Shown: positions 25,779 to 35,577 of the stretch, piece after piece
Layout of the letters: every line of letters starts with the position of its first letter
How positions within the stretch are numbered: the stretch's first letter is position 1
Assembly (NCBI GenBank): GCA_039930045.1
Contig: JBDSQB010000008.1
Coordinates: 1-64,000, forward strand
Origin: Chthoniobacterales bacterium
GTDB lineage: Bacteria; Verrucomicrobiota; Verrucomicrobiia; Chthoniobacterales; DASVRZ01
Direction: 5' to 3'
DNA length: 64,000 nt
Program-made: the position numbers and the translations under genes
The notes under the pieces: generated by a model
What the model saw: the letters and a program-made list of their open reading frames with translations, nothing else
What the model was told of the DNA's origin: nothing
The model's database searches: none

Positions 25779-25946
25779 TTAAGGTGCGGCAGAATCATCG
25801 GCCAGTCCGGCGGTTTTTTGCGGCTTCACCAGACTCGCCACCACGTCCGTGGACCGTGTGCGCAAGTGATGAATCACGGCCCCGCTCGCCACGGCCAGCA
25901 GCACGGCGGCGATTAAGATTTGCTCCCGGATTGTCAGTGAAAACAT
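25779..25946 (-). CDS. Small single-pass membrane protein, unknown
   Basis: A 55-residue frame starting MFSLTIREQILIAAVLLAVASGAVIHHLR: a short cytosolic lead, one membrane helix (~10-26) and a soluble tail of about 29 residues. It begins 43 bases from the divergent TPR gene and ends 10 bases before the Minf_1886 start, so it looks like the first gene of the leftward run. Small proteins with this REQILIAAVLL type of N-terminus are, to my recollection, seen in verrucomicrobial genomes, but the family has no name I know. Its small size makes the call moderate. Confidence 0.6.
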   Translation of the reverse strand: MFSLTIREQILIAAVLLAVASGAVIHHLRTRSTDVVASLVKPQKTAGLADDSAAP

Positions 25947-25988
25947 TCGCGTGCGCAAGATACACGGGTGACGGATATTCGCAATCTC

Positions 25989-26834
25989 ATGAACCTGACG
26001 CGCTTCAGCCTGGCCGCCGTGCTGCTGTTTGCCACCGGCGAAGGACCGCTGCATTCGACTGAAACTCCCGCGCCGACTCCGGGTCAAACGGCCGATCCAC
26101 GGCAGCAGATGAACCAGGAAATCGCCACGCTGCGGACGGCTTTGAGTCTGATGCAACTCAGCCGCGCCAAACAAACCGACGAGCAGATCGCCACCACGCG
26201 GAAGCTCTACGACGACTTGATCGAACATTTTCCAAACGAGCCGGAGCCTCATGCGGCGTTTGGCGAATATCTCTTGCTGATCGGACGCAACGAGGAAGCC
26301 TTCCAGCAATGGTCCATTGGACTGCAACTCGACCCGCAGCGGGCGGACATTCTCGCGGCGCAATCCGACTTGCTGCTGCAAACCGGACAGATCGTGGCTG
26401 CGGCAGACGCGATGGAAAAGGCCGCCCAACTGGAGCCGAAAAACGCCTCGCATCTTTACGGGCTGGCCCACATTTACACGCTGTTCCGCCGCGATCTCAT
26501 GGCTTCGCGCCACCTCAGCGAGGACGAGATGATCACTCGTGGCACGGAGTATTTCCGCCAAGCCGCCGAGCTGGCTCCAGAAAATCTGATCTACGCCAAG
26601 GCTTACGCAGAGACCTTTTACACCCAGCCCCGGCCCGATTGGAAGCTGGCCCGCACGGCTTGGGAATCGCTCCTCGCCCGCTCCAGCGAGAAAGATTTCA
26701 TTCATACCCAACTCGTCCGGATCAATCTCCAACTCCGCGACAAGGCCGCAGCCAATGCGCATCTCGCCGCGCTCACCGATCCTGCGTTTGCTTCGGTAAA
26801 AGCCAAGCTCCAGAGGCAGGTGGACCAGCTTTAG
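25989..26834 (+). CDS. TPR-repeat protein, exported
   Basis: A 281-residue protein beginning with a hydrophobic signal (MNLTRFSLAAVLLFATG). Four or five tetratricopeptide repeats are visible between ~60 and 220 (EPHAAFGEYLLLIGRNEEAFQQWSIGLQLDP, ADILAAQSDLLLQTGQIVAAADAMEKAAQLEP, ASHLYGLAHIYTLF, EYFRQAAELAPENLIYAKAYAE), suggesting a protein-protein scaffold in the periplasm. The ATG at 25989 is favoured over the GTG seven codons upstream because it gives a normal signal peptide. uppS starts 68 bases downstream on the same strand. Partner unknown. Confidence 0.82.
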   Translation: MNLTRFSLAAVLLFATGEGPLHSTETPAPTPGQTADPRQQMNQEIATLRTALSLMQLSRAKQTDEQIATTRKLYDDLIEHFPNEPEPHAAFGEYLLLIGRNEEAFQQWSIGLQLDPQRADILAAQSDLLLQTGQIVAAADAMEKAAQLEPKNASHLYGLAHIYTLFRRDLMASRHLSEDEMITRGTEYFRQAAELAPENLIYAKAYAETFYTQPRPDWKLARTAWESLLARSSEKDFIHTQLVRINLQLRDKAAANAHLAALTDPAFASVKAKLQRQVDQL

Positions 26835-26902
26835 TTCCCTGCAACTTCACGAAATTTTCACTGGAGACGGAGCGGCGCTCGTTTCAGGATGGACGCTTTC
26901 CG

Positions 26903-27601
26903 ATGAGCCTGCCAAACCCACGCATTCCCCGTCACGTCGCCGTCATCATGGACGGCAACGGCCGCTGGGCCAAGGAACGCGGGTTGCCGCGAGTCGAAGG
27001 TCATCGCAAGGGTGCGGAGACCGTCCAGCGCGTGATCGACGGCTGCATTGAGACCGGAGTCGAATTCCTCACGCTCTACGCTTTTTCCATCGAAAACTGG
27101 AAGCGTCCCCAACTCGAAGTCAGCGCGCTGATGCGGCTCCTGATCGAGTTTCTCCGCTCGCGGCACCAGGAAATGCTCGATAAAAACATCCGTCTCCGCG
27201 TGATTGGCCGACTCTCCGATTTGCCATTGAAGACGTTTGCCCAAGTCGAGAAATCCATCAACGCCACCGCGCAGAACACCGGGCTCACGCTCATTCTTGC
27301 CCTCAGCTACGGCTCGCGCACCGAGATCCTCGAGGCGGTGAACAAACTCATCGCGCAGGCTCCGAAAGCACCTGTCACCGAGGAGCAATTCAGCCGCGCG
27401 CTTTACACCGCCGACTACCCGGACCCCGACCTGCTCATACGGACTTCGGGTGAAATGCGGCTCTCCAATTTCCTCCTTTGGCAAATGAGTTACGCCGAGA
27501 TTTACGTCACGAAAAAGCTCTGGCCCGAATTTTCTCGTGAAGATTTTCTCGACGCCATGCGGGATTTTGCGCAAAGAGAGAGGCGCTATGGTGGAATTTA
27601 G
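26903..27601 (+). CDS. uppS: Undecaprenyl diphosphate synthase
   Basis: A 232-residue cis-prenyltransferase that elongates farnesyl diphosphate with isopentenyl diphosphate to undecaprenyl diphosphate, the lipid carrier for peptidoglycan and O-antigen. The active-site Asp17 lies in IMDGNGRWAK; GHRKGAETV, LTLYAFSIENWKRP, and the C-terminal DLLIRTSGEMRLSNFLLWQ and LWPEF motifs are all present. The length matches the family (230-260). A gap of 21 bases separates it from the sigma-54 regulator downstream, so they may be co-transcribed. Confidence 0.95.
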   Translation: MSLPNPRIPRHVAVIMDGNGRWAKERGLPRVEGHRKGAETVQRVIDGCIETGVEFLTLYAFSIENWKRPQLEVSALMRLLIEFLRSRHQEMLDKNIRLRVIGRLSDLPLKTFAQVEKSINATAQNTGLTLILALSYGSRTEILEAVNKLIAQAPKAPVTEEQFSRALYTADYPDPDLLIRTSGEMRLSNFLLWQMSYAEIYVTKKLWPEFSREDFLDAMRDFAQRERRYGGI

Positions 27602-27622
27602 CCATATCGTCCGATCTCTCAC

Positions 27623-29065
27623 ATGCAAACCATCCTCATCGTTGATCCAGAAACTGACTTTCTCGAGTGGGCTCAGCACCAGCTCACTACTCCTGCCACC
27701 TCGGTTCTGACCGCCACCACTGCCGACGAAGCCATCCGCCTTTTCGCCAAGGAAGAGCCGGACTTGGTCATTACCGAGACCCATCTGATGCCCTTCAGTG
27801 GTATGGAACTCCTCGCCCGCATCCGCCAGCGCGATCCGAATGCGATGGTCATCCTGATCAGCGCGTTTGGCACGACTCAGAGCGTGATCGAGTCGATGAA
27901 GCTGGGAGCCTTTGACTTCATCCGCAAGGAAGCGCTCCCATTTAATCTCAAGCCGGTCGTCGATGCCGCGCTCACCTCGCAGGCGGAAATGCGCGCCGCG
28001 ACTGCTTTCAAACCCCAGCTCACCGTCGAGCAGCACAACGAAAGCATCGTCGGCCAGTCGCCCGCCATGCAGCAGGTCTTCAAAATGATCGGACGCGTCG
28101 CCCACAGCGAAGCCCCAGTCATGATCACGGGTGAGTCCGGCTCCGGCAAGGAGCTCGTCGCCCGCGCCATTCACCATTACAGCAACCGCAGCGAGGCCAG
28201 CTATCTGGCGATCAACTGCGCCGCCATTCCCGAAAATCTCCTCGAGAGCGAACTCTTCGGTCACGAGAAAGGCGCGTTCACCGGAGCCATCGCCCAGCGC
28301 GTCGGACGCTTCGAGCAATGCAACGACGGCACTCTTTTCCTCGACGAAATCGGCGACATGCCACTTCCAGTCCAATCGAAAATCCTCCGCGTCCTCCAGG
28401 AGGGCGAATTCTCGCGCGTTGGCGGCAACGTCACCCTGAAGACCGACGTCCGCATCATCGCCGCCACCAATAAAACCCTCGAACAGGAAGTCGCCGCCAA
28501 GCATTTCCGCGAGGACTTGTTCTATCGGCTCAACGTCGTCCGCATTCATCTGCCGCCGCTCCGCCAGCGCAAGGAAGACATCCGGCTTCTGGCCGAGTAT
28601 TTCCTGCAAAAAGTCTCCGTCACCCGGCATGTCCCGCGCATCCGCATCTCCGAGGAAGCCGTCCGCGTTTTGGAAGCCTACCCGTGGCCGGGCAACGTCC
28701 GCGAACTGGAAAACACCATCCAGCGCGCTTCCGTTCTCGCCACCAGCGAGGTCCTCATGCCCAAGGACATCCCGCTCGGCATGGCCGCTCCGATCAACGA
28801 CGACGCCAGCGCTACCGGTGCTGGCGGCGGAACGTCTGGTGGCCTCGCCACCGTCGAGAGTGCGATCGAACTCCTCCTCAGCAAGGCACTCGCCGACAGC
28901 AGCATCCAACTCCTCCCCTGGCTCGAGCGCGAATTCACCCTCTACGCCATGCAAACCACCCGTGGCAACCAAGTGAAATCCGCCAAGCTCCTCGGCATCA
29001 CCCGCGCCACTCTCCGCAAACGCATCGAGCGCTACGGCATCACCAAGGAACTCACCATCCAGTAG
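27623..29065 (+). CDS. NtrC-type sigma-54 activator with Glu at the phospho-acceptor site
   Basis: A 480-residue receiver-AAA+-Fis protein. The receiver (1-120) retains the switch Ser and Lys (ISAFGTT, FIRKE) but carries Glu52 (VITETHLMP) where NtrC-like proteins have the phosphorylated Asp, and the acidic pair reads VDPE rather than VDDD. Glu at this site often mimics phosphorylation, so activity independent of a kinase is plausible. The central AAA+ domain has Walker A GESGSGKE, GHEKGAFTGA (sigma-54 contact), Walker B TLFLDEIGDM and the R finger region; the C-terminus ends with a Fis HTH (SAKLLGITRATLRKRIERYGI). It should activate sigma-54 promoters; the targets are unknown. Confidence 0.92.
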   Translation: MQTILIVDPETDFLEWAQHQLTTPATSVLTATTADEAIRLFAKEEPDLVITETHLMPFSGMELLARIRQRDPNAMVILISAFGTTQSVIESMKLGAFDFIRKEALPFNLKPVVDAALTSQAEMRAATAFKPQLTVEQHNESIVGQSPAMQQVFKMIGRVAHSEAPVMITGESGSGKELVARAIHHYSNRSEASYLAINCAAIPENLLESELFGHEKGAFTGAIAQRVGRFEQCNDGTLFLDEIGDMPLPVQSKILRVLQEGEFSRVGGNVTLKTDVRIIAATNKTLEQEVAAKHFREDLFYRLNVVRIHLPPLRQRKEDIRLLAEYFLQKVSVTRHVPRIRISEEAVRVLEAYPWPGNVRELENTIQRASVLATSEVLMPKDIPLGMAAPINDDASATGAGGGTSGGLATVESAIELLLSKALADSSIQLLPWLEREFTLYAMQTTRGNQVKSAKLLGITRATLRKRIERYGITKELTIQ

Positions 29066-29070
29066 CAGAG

Positions 29071-29125
29071 CCCCCGGGAGCGCACGCGTCTCGCGTGTCT
29101 CCAGCGGACGTCTCGTCCGATGGCT
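29071..29125. repeat. One-armed copy of the 14258-14364 repeat element
   Basis: Bases 29074-29097 are identical to the 24-base left arm at 14258-14281, and the next ~28 bases match with a few substitutions. The right arm is absent. It occupies the gap between the sigma-54 regulator stop and the aminotransferase start. Confidence 0.8.
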
Positions 29126-29151
29126 GGACGGGAGAGTGCCCCACCAACCCC

Positions 29152-29934
29152 ATGTCCTCCCACAGCTACCAATGGCACTCCGGCTCCTGGCAGCCCTTCT
29201 CCGGCATCCCGCTCACCGACCGTGCCTTCCGCCACGGCATGTCGGCCTTTGCCACAATCCGCATTTATCGGGGGAAATACATCAGTCTCCCTGAGCACCT
29301 GGCCAAACTCCGCCTCACCTGCGCCCAGCTCGGACTCCGACTCCCTCCGGACGACAGCGCCAGCCTCCCTCCTGGCATTGAGCATGGACTCGCCCGCATC
29401 ACTGTCACCGCAGGCGACGGTTCTTTTCTCGATCCTTTAAACGACGGACGCCTCTTCCTCGTTCTCACGCCCACCCCTGCCGAGCCTCCCCGGCCCCGCA
29501 GCCTCGCCCTCCTCGATACGACTCATACTCCGCTCTTCGCCGGATTGAAGATCGGCAACTACTGGCCCCAGATCGACGCCCGACGCCGCGCAGCCGTCCT
29601 CCATTGCGATGAAGCCGTCCTCGTCAACGCCAGCCACCACGTCATCTCCGCCAGCCTGGCCAACCTCTTCGCCTGCATCGACGGCCTCCTCCTCACCCCG
29701 CGAGTGAACAGCGGCGCGCGGGCCGGAGTCACCCGCGACTGGGTTCTCAGCCGCGAAGACATCATCGTCGGCGACTTCCACCCCGAGCAACTCCGCGAGG
29801 CGAGTGATATCTTCCTCACCAGCAGTGCCTACGGCATCGCCCCCATTGCCTGTCTCGACGGAAAACCCCTCCCCTGCCAATCCATTGGAACTCGCCTCCA
29901 AGCCGATTACCTGCACTGGCTCGCCGCCCAGTAG
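29152..29934 (+). CDS. Class IV PLP aminotransferase (aminodeoxychorismate lyase / branched-chain type)
   Basis: A 260-residue enzyme of the fold-type IV family. [22 protein letters not shown] at the N-terminus, the PLP lysine in [40 protein letters not shown] and the [18 protein letters not shown] segment are family signatures. These do not distinguish 4-amino-4-deoxychorismate lyase (pabC) from branched-chain or D-amino-acid aminotransferases; the size favours pabC. The ATG at 29152 lies just after the repeat copy. No pabA/B homologue is in the window. Confidence 0.82.
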   Translation: MSSHSYQWHSGSWQPFSGIPLTDRAFRHGMSAFATIRIYRGKYISLPEHLAKLRLTCAQLGLRLPPDDSASLPPGIEHGLARITVTAGDGSFLDPLNDGRLFLVLTPTPAEPPRPRSLALLDTTHTPLFAGLKIGNYWPQIDARRRAAVLHCDEAVLVNASHHVISASLANLFACIDGLLLTPRVNSGARAGVTRDWVLSREDIIVGDFHPEQLREASDIFLTSSAYGIAPIACLDGKPLPCQSIGTRLQADYLHWLAAQ

Positions 29935-30064
29935 CCTGCCCTGTCCGCTGGAAAACTTCGACAGCCGACCTCCGCTGTGCGCTGTTTATTCGGGTGGACT
30001 TGTGAGCAAAAAGGACCACTATGACTCTCGTAAACTGGTAAATCCATCCCGGCAGTCTGTTGTT

Positions 30065-32356
30065 ATGCAAGATGTCCCCCCCGCCTCTTCGGACTCGAAG
30101 GAACTCCGTGACTTAAAATCAGCGCTCGATGAGCACGCCATTGTGGCAGTGACCGATCCGCAGGGCCGCATCCTGGAGGCAAATGACCGGTTTTGCGCGA
30201 TCTCGCAGTATTCGCGGGAGGAGCTGATCGGGCAGGATCATCGGCTGATCAACTCGGGGCACCATTCCAAGGAGTTCATGCGCACTCTTTGGAGCACGAT
30301 TAGCCAGGGCAAGGTGTGGAAGGGGGAGATCAGGAACCGGGCGAAGGACGGCACTCACTACTGGGTGGATTCAACCATAGTGCCATCCCTCGATGAAGCT
30401 GGGAAACCCCGCCAGTATCTGGCGATCCGCCAAGACATCACTGCGCGCAAGCAGGCCGAGGAGGCCAGCCGGTGGCTGGCAGCGATCGTGAATTCCTCGG
30501 AGGACACCATTATCGGCAAGACTCTGGAAGGCATCGTCACGAGTTGGAATCCGGGTGCGGAGCGGATGTTTGGCTATCGGGCGGAGGAAATGATCGGACG
30601 ATCGATCCTGCACCTGTTTCCCCCGGAGCTGGAGCACGAGGAGAGCGAATTGATCAATCGGATTGCCCGTGGAGAGTGCGTGAGGCATTTCGACACCAAG
30701 CGAAAGTGCAAGGATGGCTCCGTGTTGAATGTATCCGTCACCCTGTCGCCGATCATGGACGAGGAGGGCCGGATCGTCGGGGTGTCGAAGATTGCCCGCG
30801 ACATTACGGAGCGGAAAAAGGTGGAGGAAAACCTGCGGGCGACCCATGAGCAGTTGCATCAATTACTGGAACATAGTCCGGCGATTATCTACGCCGGCAA
30901 GTGGGTGGATGGAGAGGCCGTCCCGTATTTCGCCAGTGCCAACATTGTCCAGATTCTAGGATATCTGCCCGAGGAAGCCCTGCGACCCGAGTGGTGGACG
31001 GAGCAGTTGCACCCCGAGGACGAGGAGCGTGTGCTGGCCAGCCTGCAGGAGACCTTCAACCACGGCACGAGCCGCACAGAATTTCGCCTACGCCACAAGG
31101 ACGGCACCTATCGCTGGATGGACGACAATCGCCGCCTCGTCCGCACGCCCGAGGGCGATCCGGAAGAGATCATCGGCGTCTGGAACGACGTGACCGAGCG
31201 CCGGAAGCTGGAGGAGCAATACCGCCAGGCGCAAAAGATGGAGGGCATCGGCCAGCTCGCCGGGGGCGTGGCGCACGACTTCAATAACATTCTCGCCATT
31301 ATCCAGATGCAGGCCGAGCTGATGGCGATCAGCGGCGGCCTCTCCGATGTGCAGAAGGAGTTTGCGGACGAGATCAACATCACGGTCCAGCGCGCTGCGG
31401 CGCTCACCCGCCAACTCCTCCTCTTCAGCCGGCGCGAGGTCTTCCAGCCCCGCGACCTGGACCTGAACGACTCCATTACCAGCACCACCAAGATGCTCAA
31501 CCGCATCCTCGGCGAAAACGTGCAGATGCAGCTCAAACTCGCCTCGATGCCCATGTTCATCCATGCCGACGCAGGCATGATGGATCAGATCCTCATGAAT
31601 CTGGCCGTCAACGCCCGCGACTCTATGCCCGAGGGCGGTCACATCATCATCGAGACCGAGGGCGTGCATTTCGACGAGTTGGCTGCCACCCAGGCCACCC
31701 AGGCACGGGTCGGCTCGTTCGTGCGGCTCAGCGTCAGCGACAGCGGCTGCGGCATTCCCCCGGAGCTGCTCGCGAAGATCTTTGAGCCCTTCTTCACCAC
31801 CAAGGAAGTGGGCAAGGGCACCGGGCTCGGTCTCGCCACCGTTTTCGGCATCGTCCAGCAGCACCAAGGCTGGGTGAATGTTTATAGCGAGATCAACCAC
31901 GGCACCACCTTTCGCATTTACCTGCCGCGTCTGGTTCGGAATGAATCGAAGCTCACCGCCGCTTCGCCCGAAGCCATGCCCATGGGCACCGAAACCATCC
32001 TGATCGCGGAGGACGATCCCGCTCTGAGGCTCTCCGTTCGCACCGCCCTCAGCTACCTCGGCTACCGCATCCTCGAAGCCCCTACCGGAGTCAAGGCGGT
32101 GGACGTCTGGAATCAGAACCGGGAGGAAATCAGTCTCCTGCTCACCGATCTCGTCATGCCCGACGGCATGTCTGGCAAAGCCCTCGCTGAACGGCTGATC
32201 GGCGAGAACCCCCAGCTCAAGGTGATCTTCATGAGCGGCTACAGCGCCGAGATCGTGGGCAAGGATTTCCCCCTCAAGGAAGGGGTGAACTTCCTCACCA
32301 AGCCCTTTGCCGCCGCCAAGCTCGCCCACGCCGTGCGAAACGTCCTCGACGGTTGA
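30065..32356 (+). CDS. Hybrid histidine kinase with three PAS domains and C-terminal receiver
   Basis: A 763-residue cytosolic protein: PAS/PAC domains at ~17-130, 131-255 and 260-385 ([16 protein letters not shown] and similar), HisKA with His404 in [13 protein letters not shown], a GHKL ATPase ([35 protein letters not shown]), and a receiver (~640-763) with the acceptor Asp in [14 protein letters not shown]. The VAHDFNN form is common in hybrid kinases of soil bacteria. No membrane segment is seen, so the PAS domains sense an internal or diffusible cue. A GTG in frame at 30002 could extend it by 21 residues. Ends 54 bases before mfd. Confidence 0.9.
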   Translation: MQDVPPASSDSKELRDLKSALDEHAIVAVTDPQGRILEANDRFCAISQYSREELIGQDHRLINSGHHSKEFMRTLWSTISQGKVWKGEIRNRAKDGTHYWVDSTIVPSLDEAGKPRQYLAIRQDITARKQAEEASRWLAAIVNSSEDTIIGKTLEGIVTSWNPGAERMFGYRAEEMIGRSILHLFPPELEHEESELINRIARGECVRHFDTKRKCKDGSVLNVSVTLSPIMDEEGRIVGVSKIARDITERKKVEENLRATHEQLHQLLEHSPAIIYAGKWVDGEAVPYFASANIVQILGYLPEEALRPEWWTEQLHPEDEERVLASLQETFNHGTSRTEFRLRHKDGTYRWMDDNRRLVRTPEGDPEEIIGVWNDVTERRKLEEQYRQAQKMEGIGQLAGGVAHDFNNILAIIQMQAELMAISGGLSDVQKEFADEINITVQRAAALTRQLLLFSRREVFQPRDLDLNDSITSTTKMLNRILGENVQMQLKLASMPMFIHADAGMMDQILMNLAVNARDSMPEGGHIIIETEGVHFDELAATQATQARVGSFVRLSVSDSGCGIPPELLAKIFEPFFTTKEVGKGTGLGLATVFGIVQQHQGWVNVYSEINHGTTFRIYLPRLVRNESKLTAASPEAMPMGTETILIAEDDPALRLSVRTALSYLGYRILEAPTGVKAVDVWNQNREEISLLLTDLVMPDGMSGKALAERLIGENPQLKVIFMSGYSAEIVGKDFPLKEGVNFLTKPFAAAKLAHAVRNVLDG

Positions 32357-32409
32357 CTTCATCCGGCGGCGGGGGAAGTTCGGGGTCCGATGAGGGGACT
32401 TTCAGTGTT

Positions 32410-35400
32410 ATGACGGGATTGTTGCAGGCCGTGGGAGCGTTGCCGGCGCTGCGCAAGCGGCTGGAGGCGATCCGGAAAAAAAGAAATGCCGTGGAGTTCA
32501 GCCATGTGGCGGAGGCGGCGCAGGCGTTCGTAGTGGCTTGGCTGGCCTCGGAGTTGGACTGCGCTCTGTGGGTGGTGTGCGAGAATCTGCGGGAGCAGGA
32601 GCGGGTGCATAATGAGTTGCTCACCTGGCACCCGGACGGGGCGTTGTTTCTTCCAGAGATCGAGGCGTCCATCGTGGAGAATGCGATTCCCGACCCGGAG
32701 ATCGCGGCGGAACGGCTGGAGGTGCTGCAACGGCTGGCCAAACCGGGGCGCAAGGTGGTCGTGCTCACGCGTCAATCGCTGGAAGGCGCTGTGCCAGCGG
32801 CGTCGGCCATGCAGAAGCAAAGCGCGCGGCTGGCGCGGGGTCAGCGGCTGGACCGGGAGGAATTGGTCGGGAAACTGGTGGCGGCGGGTTACGAGGGTGT
32901 GCCGCAAGTGGCGTTGAGGGGGCAATTTTCCGTGCGAGGGGGCATCCTGGATGTCTTCTCCTGGCAGCACACGCAGCCGGTGCGGCTGGAGTTCTTTGAT
33001 GATGAGATCGAGTCGATTCGCAGCTTCGATCTGGATGAGCAGACGTCGGTGGAGGTGCTGGATGTGTGCCAGGTGTTGCTGGGCGACCTCGAGCAGAAGC
33101 TGGTGCCGTTGCGGAGTTACCTGGAGAAAACGGCGGTAACAGTCGAGTTAGGGAGCACTCTGGAGGAGGCGCAGGTGCGGATCCTGGAGGGCGCGGCGGA
33201 GGGCGGCGACTCGGTGGAAGACTACGCGGGGGCATTCTTTCCGCAGAACTTCGGGGAGTTGGAGGCGGGCGATCTGATCGTGGAGGAGGCCAAGCGCGAG
33301 GCGCTCTTCCGTCAACTCCGGGAGTGGGATCGTGATGGGTGGCGGATGGTGCTTTTCTGCAACAACGAGGGAGAAACGGAGCGGTTTCAGGATTTGCTGA
33401 AGGATCACGAGGTGGAGTTGGCGCGGCTGACGTTTGCCGAGGGGAGTCTGGCCCGTGGTTTTACCTGTCCCGAGGCGCGTCTGGCGGTGCTGACGGATGG
33501 GGAAATCTTTGGGCGGTATCAGAATAACCGGAGCCGCCGGCTGGCCCTCCGTCGGGCTCGGGTGCAGGCGCAGCGGAGTCAGATCGATTTCAGCGAGCTC
33601 ACGGAAGGAGATTTCGTGGTGCATCTGGAGCACGGCATTGGGCGGTTTCTGGCGCTGGAGACGTTTGAGCGCGATGGCAATGAGCAGGAGGTGCTGGTGC
33701 TGGAGTTTAAGGACGATGCGAAGCTCTACGTGCCGCTGGAGCAGGCGTTCCTGGTGTCGAGATACGTTGGAGTCGGCAAGCGGACGCCGGATCTGAGCGC
33801 GCTGGGCGACGCGAAATGGGCGAAGGCAAAGAAGGCGGCGGAGAAGGCGGTGTTCGATTACGCGGCGCGGCTGCTTTCGATCCAGGCGGAGCGGGAAACG
33901 ACGCAGGGCTATGCGTTTCCACCCGATGGAAAGTGGCAGCACGAGTTTGAGAGCGCCTTCGTTTACAAGGAGACCCCGGATCAATTGACAGCCATCGCGT
34001 CGTCGAAGGAGGACATGGAATCGACCCGCCCGATGGACCGGCTGATCTGCGGCGACGTGGGCTTTGGCAAGACGGAGGTGGCGATCCGCACGGCCTTCAA
34101 GGCAGTGATGGGTGGCAAGCAGGTGGCGATCCTCGTGCCGACGACGGTGCTGGCGCAGCAGCATTACCAGAATTTCCGGGAGCGGATGTCGGATTACCCC
34201 GTGACAATTGAAATGATGAGCCGTTTCCGGACGGCGGCGGAGCAGCGGAAGACGGCCCAGGGTTTAACCGATGGCACGGTGGACATTGTGGTCGGCACGC
34301 ACCGGCTGATCTCGAAGGACATCCAATTCAAGGACTTGGGTTTGGTCGTGGTGGACGAGGAGCAGCGATTCGGGGTGTTGCATAAGGAGAAATTCAAGGA
34401 GCTTTTTAAGAAGGTGGACGTGCTGACGTTGTCCGCAACGCCGATCCCGCGAACGCTCTATTTGTCGTTGATGGGGGCTAGGGATATGTCGGTGATCGAG
34501 ACGCCGCCGCAGAACCGACTGCCCGTGGAGACGGTCGTCTGCGGCTACGATGAGCGGATCATTCGCGACGCGATTAACCGGGAATTGGGGCGTCAGGGGC
34601 AGGTCTATTTCCTGCATAACCGCGTGATGACGATCGAGAAAGTGGCCAGTCGAGTTAGGGAACTATGTCCGCAGGCGCGCATCGGGATCGGGCACGGCCA
34701 GATGGATGAGCACGAGCTGGAAGACGTCATGAGGGCGTTCATCGACGGCGAATTCGACGTGCTTATTTCCACGACGATCATCGAGAGCGGGATCGACATT
34801 CCGAACGCGAACACGATCATCATCGACCGCGCGGATCGTTTCGGGCTGGCGGATTTGTATCAGCTCCGGGGTCGCGTCGGCCGGGCGCAGCACAAGGCTT
34901 ACGCGTATCTCATGCTGCCGCGCGACCTGATGACTGTCGGTGCCGCGCGGAAACGAGTGAACGCGATCAAGCAGTATTCGAGTCTCGGCGCGGGCTTCAA
35001 AATCGCCATGCGCGACCTGGAGATTCGCGGCGCGGGAAACGTCCTCGGCACAGCCCAGAGCGGGCATATTATCAACGTCGGGTTCGACCTTTATTGCCAG
35101 TTGCTGCGGCAGGCGGTGTCGAAGATGAAGGGCGAAAAAGTAAAGCCGCGCATCGAGATTTATATCGGACTCGACTTCGTTTCCCTCAACGAAGCCGAAT
35201 GGCTGCGCGAGCCGCAACTGGCTCCGGCGTTTCTCCCGGCGAGCTACATTTCCGAGCCGAAAGTCCGCATCGCCGCCTACCGCGCTCATGCGGAGGTGAA
35301 CAATCCCGGTCAACTCGCCAAGCTCCGCAAAACCTGGCGCGACCGCTTCGGCCCCCTCCCCGACGCCGTGGAAAATCTCCTGCGCCTGTCCGATCTCAAG

Positions 35401-35568
35401 CTAGCCGCCGCCGCTTCCAAGATCACTCGCGTGGAGGTGCGCGAAAGCAAGGTCATGCTCACGCGCGGCGGCGATTACATCCTCCTCGGCGGTAAGTTTC
35501 CCCGCTTGACTTCAAATTCGCCGGAAATAGCTTTGGCGGACCTTTTGACCCTGCTGAAGAAGTTCTAA
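32410..35568 (+). CDS. mfd: Transcription-repair coupling factor Mfd
   Basis: A 1052-residue DNA translocase that displaces stalled RNA polymerase and recruits UvrA to lesions. Visible: the UvrB-like N-terminal part (RGQFSVRGGILDVFSWQHTQPVRLEFFDDEIESIR), the RNA polymerase-interacting domain (FVVHLEHGIGRFLALE), RecG-type translocation motor with Walker A GDVGFGKTE (near residue 550) and DEEQRFGV (near 649), LSATPIPRTLYL, and the C-terminal TRCF domain. It is ~95 residues shorter than the E. coli protein (1148) but complete in plan. The ATG of MTGLLQAVGALP is used rather than an upstream TTG in the same frame. The next gene (surA-like) starts 10 bases later. Confidence 0.94.
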   Translation: MTGLLQAVGALPALRKRLEAIRKKRNAVEFSHVAEAAQAFVVAWLASELDCALWVVCENLREQERVHNELLTWHPDGALFLPEIEASIVENAIPDPEIAAERLEVLQRLAKPGRKVVVLTRQSLEGAVPAASAMQKQSARLARGQRLDREELVGKLVAAGYEGVPQVALRGQFSVRGGILDVFSWQHTQPVRLEFFDDEIESIRSFDLDEQTSVEVLDVCQVLLGDLEQKLVPLRSYLEKTAVTVELGSTLEEAQVRILEGAAEGGDSVEDYAGAFFPQNFGELEAGDLIVEEAKREALFRQLREWDRDGWRMVLFCNNEGETERFQDLLKDHEVELARLTFAEGSLARGFTCPEARLAVLTDGEIFGRYQNNRSRRLALRRARVQAQRSQIDFSELTEGDFVVHLEHGIGRFLALETFERDGNEQEVLVLEFKDDAKLYVPLEQAFLVSRYVGVGKRTPDLSALGDAKWAKAKKAAEKAVFDYAARLLSIQAERETTQGYAFPPDGKWQHEFESAFVYKETPDQLTAIASSKEDMESTRPMDRLICGDVGFGKTEVAIRTAFKAVMGGKQVAILVPTTVLAQQHYQNFRERMSDYPVTIEMMSRFRTAAEQRKTAQGLTDGTVDIVVGTHRLISKDIQFKDLGLVVVDEEQRFGVLHKEKFKELFKKVDVLTLSATPIPRTLYLSLMGARDMSVIETPPQNRLPVETVVCGYDERIIRDAINRELGRQGQVYFLHNRVMTIEKVASRVRELCPQARIGIGHGQMDEHELEDVMRAFIDGEFDVLISTTIIESGIDIPNANTIIIDRADRFGLADLYQLRGRVGRAQHKAYAYLMLPRDLMTVGAARKRVNAIKQYSSLGAGFKIAMRDLEIRGAGNVLGTAQSGHIINVGFDLYCQLLRQAVSKMKGEKVKPRIEIYIGLDFVSLNEAEWLREPQLAPAFLPASYISEPKVRIAAYRAHAEVNNPGQLAKLRKTWRDRFGPLPDAVENLLRLSDLKLAAAASKITRVEVRESKVMLTRGGDYILLGGKFPRLTSNSPEIALADLLTLLKKF

Positions 35569-35577
35569 CTCGAATCC

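Noticed and set aside
26858-28972. Open frame of 704 codons on the minus strand
   Set aside because: Antisense to uppS and the NtrC-type gene, both of which have clear motifs.
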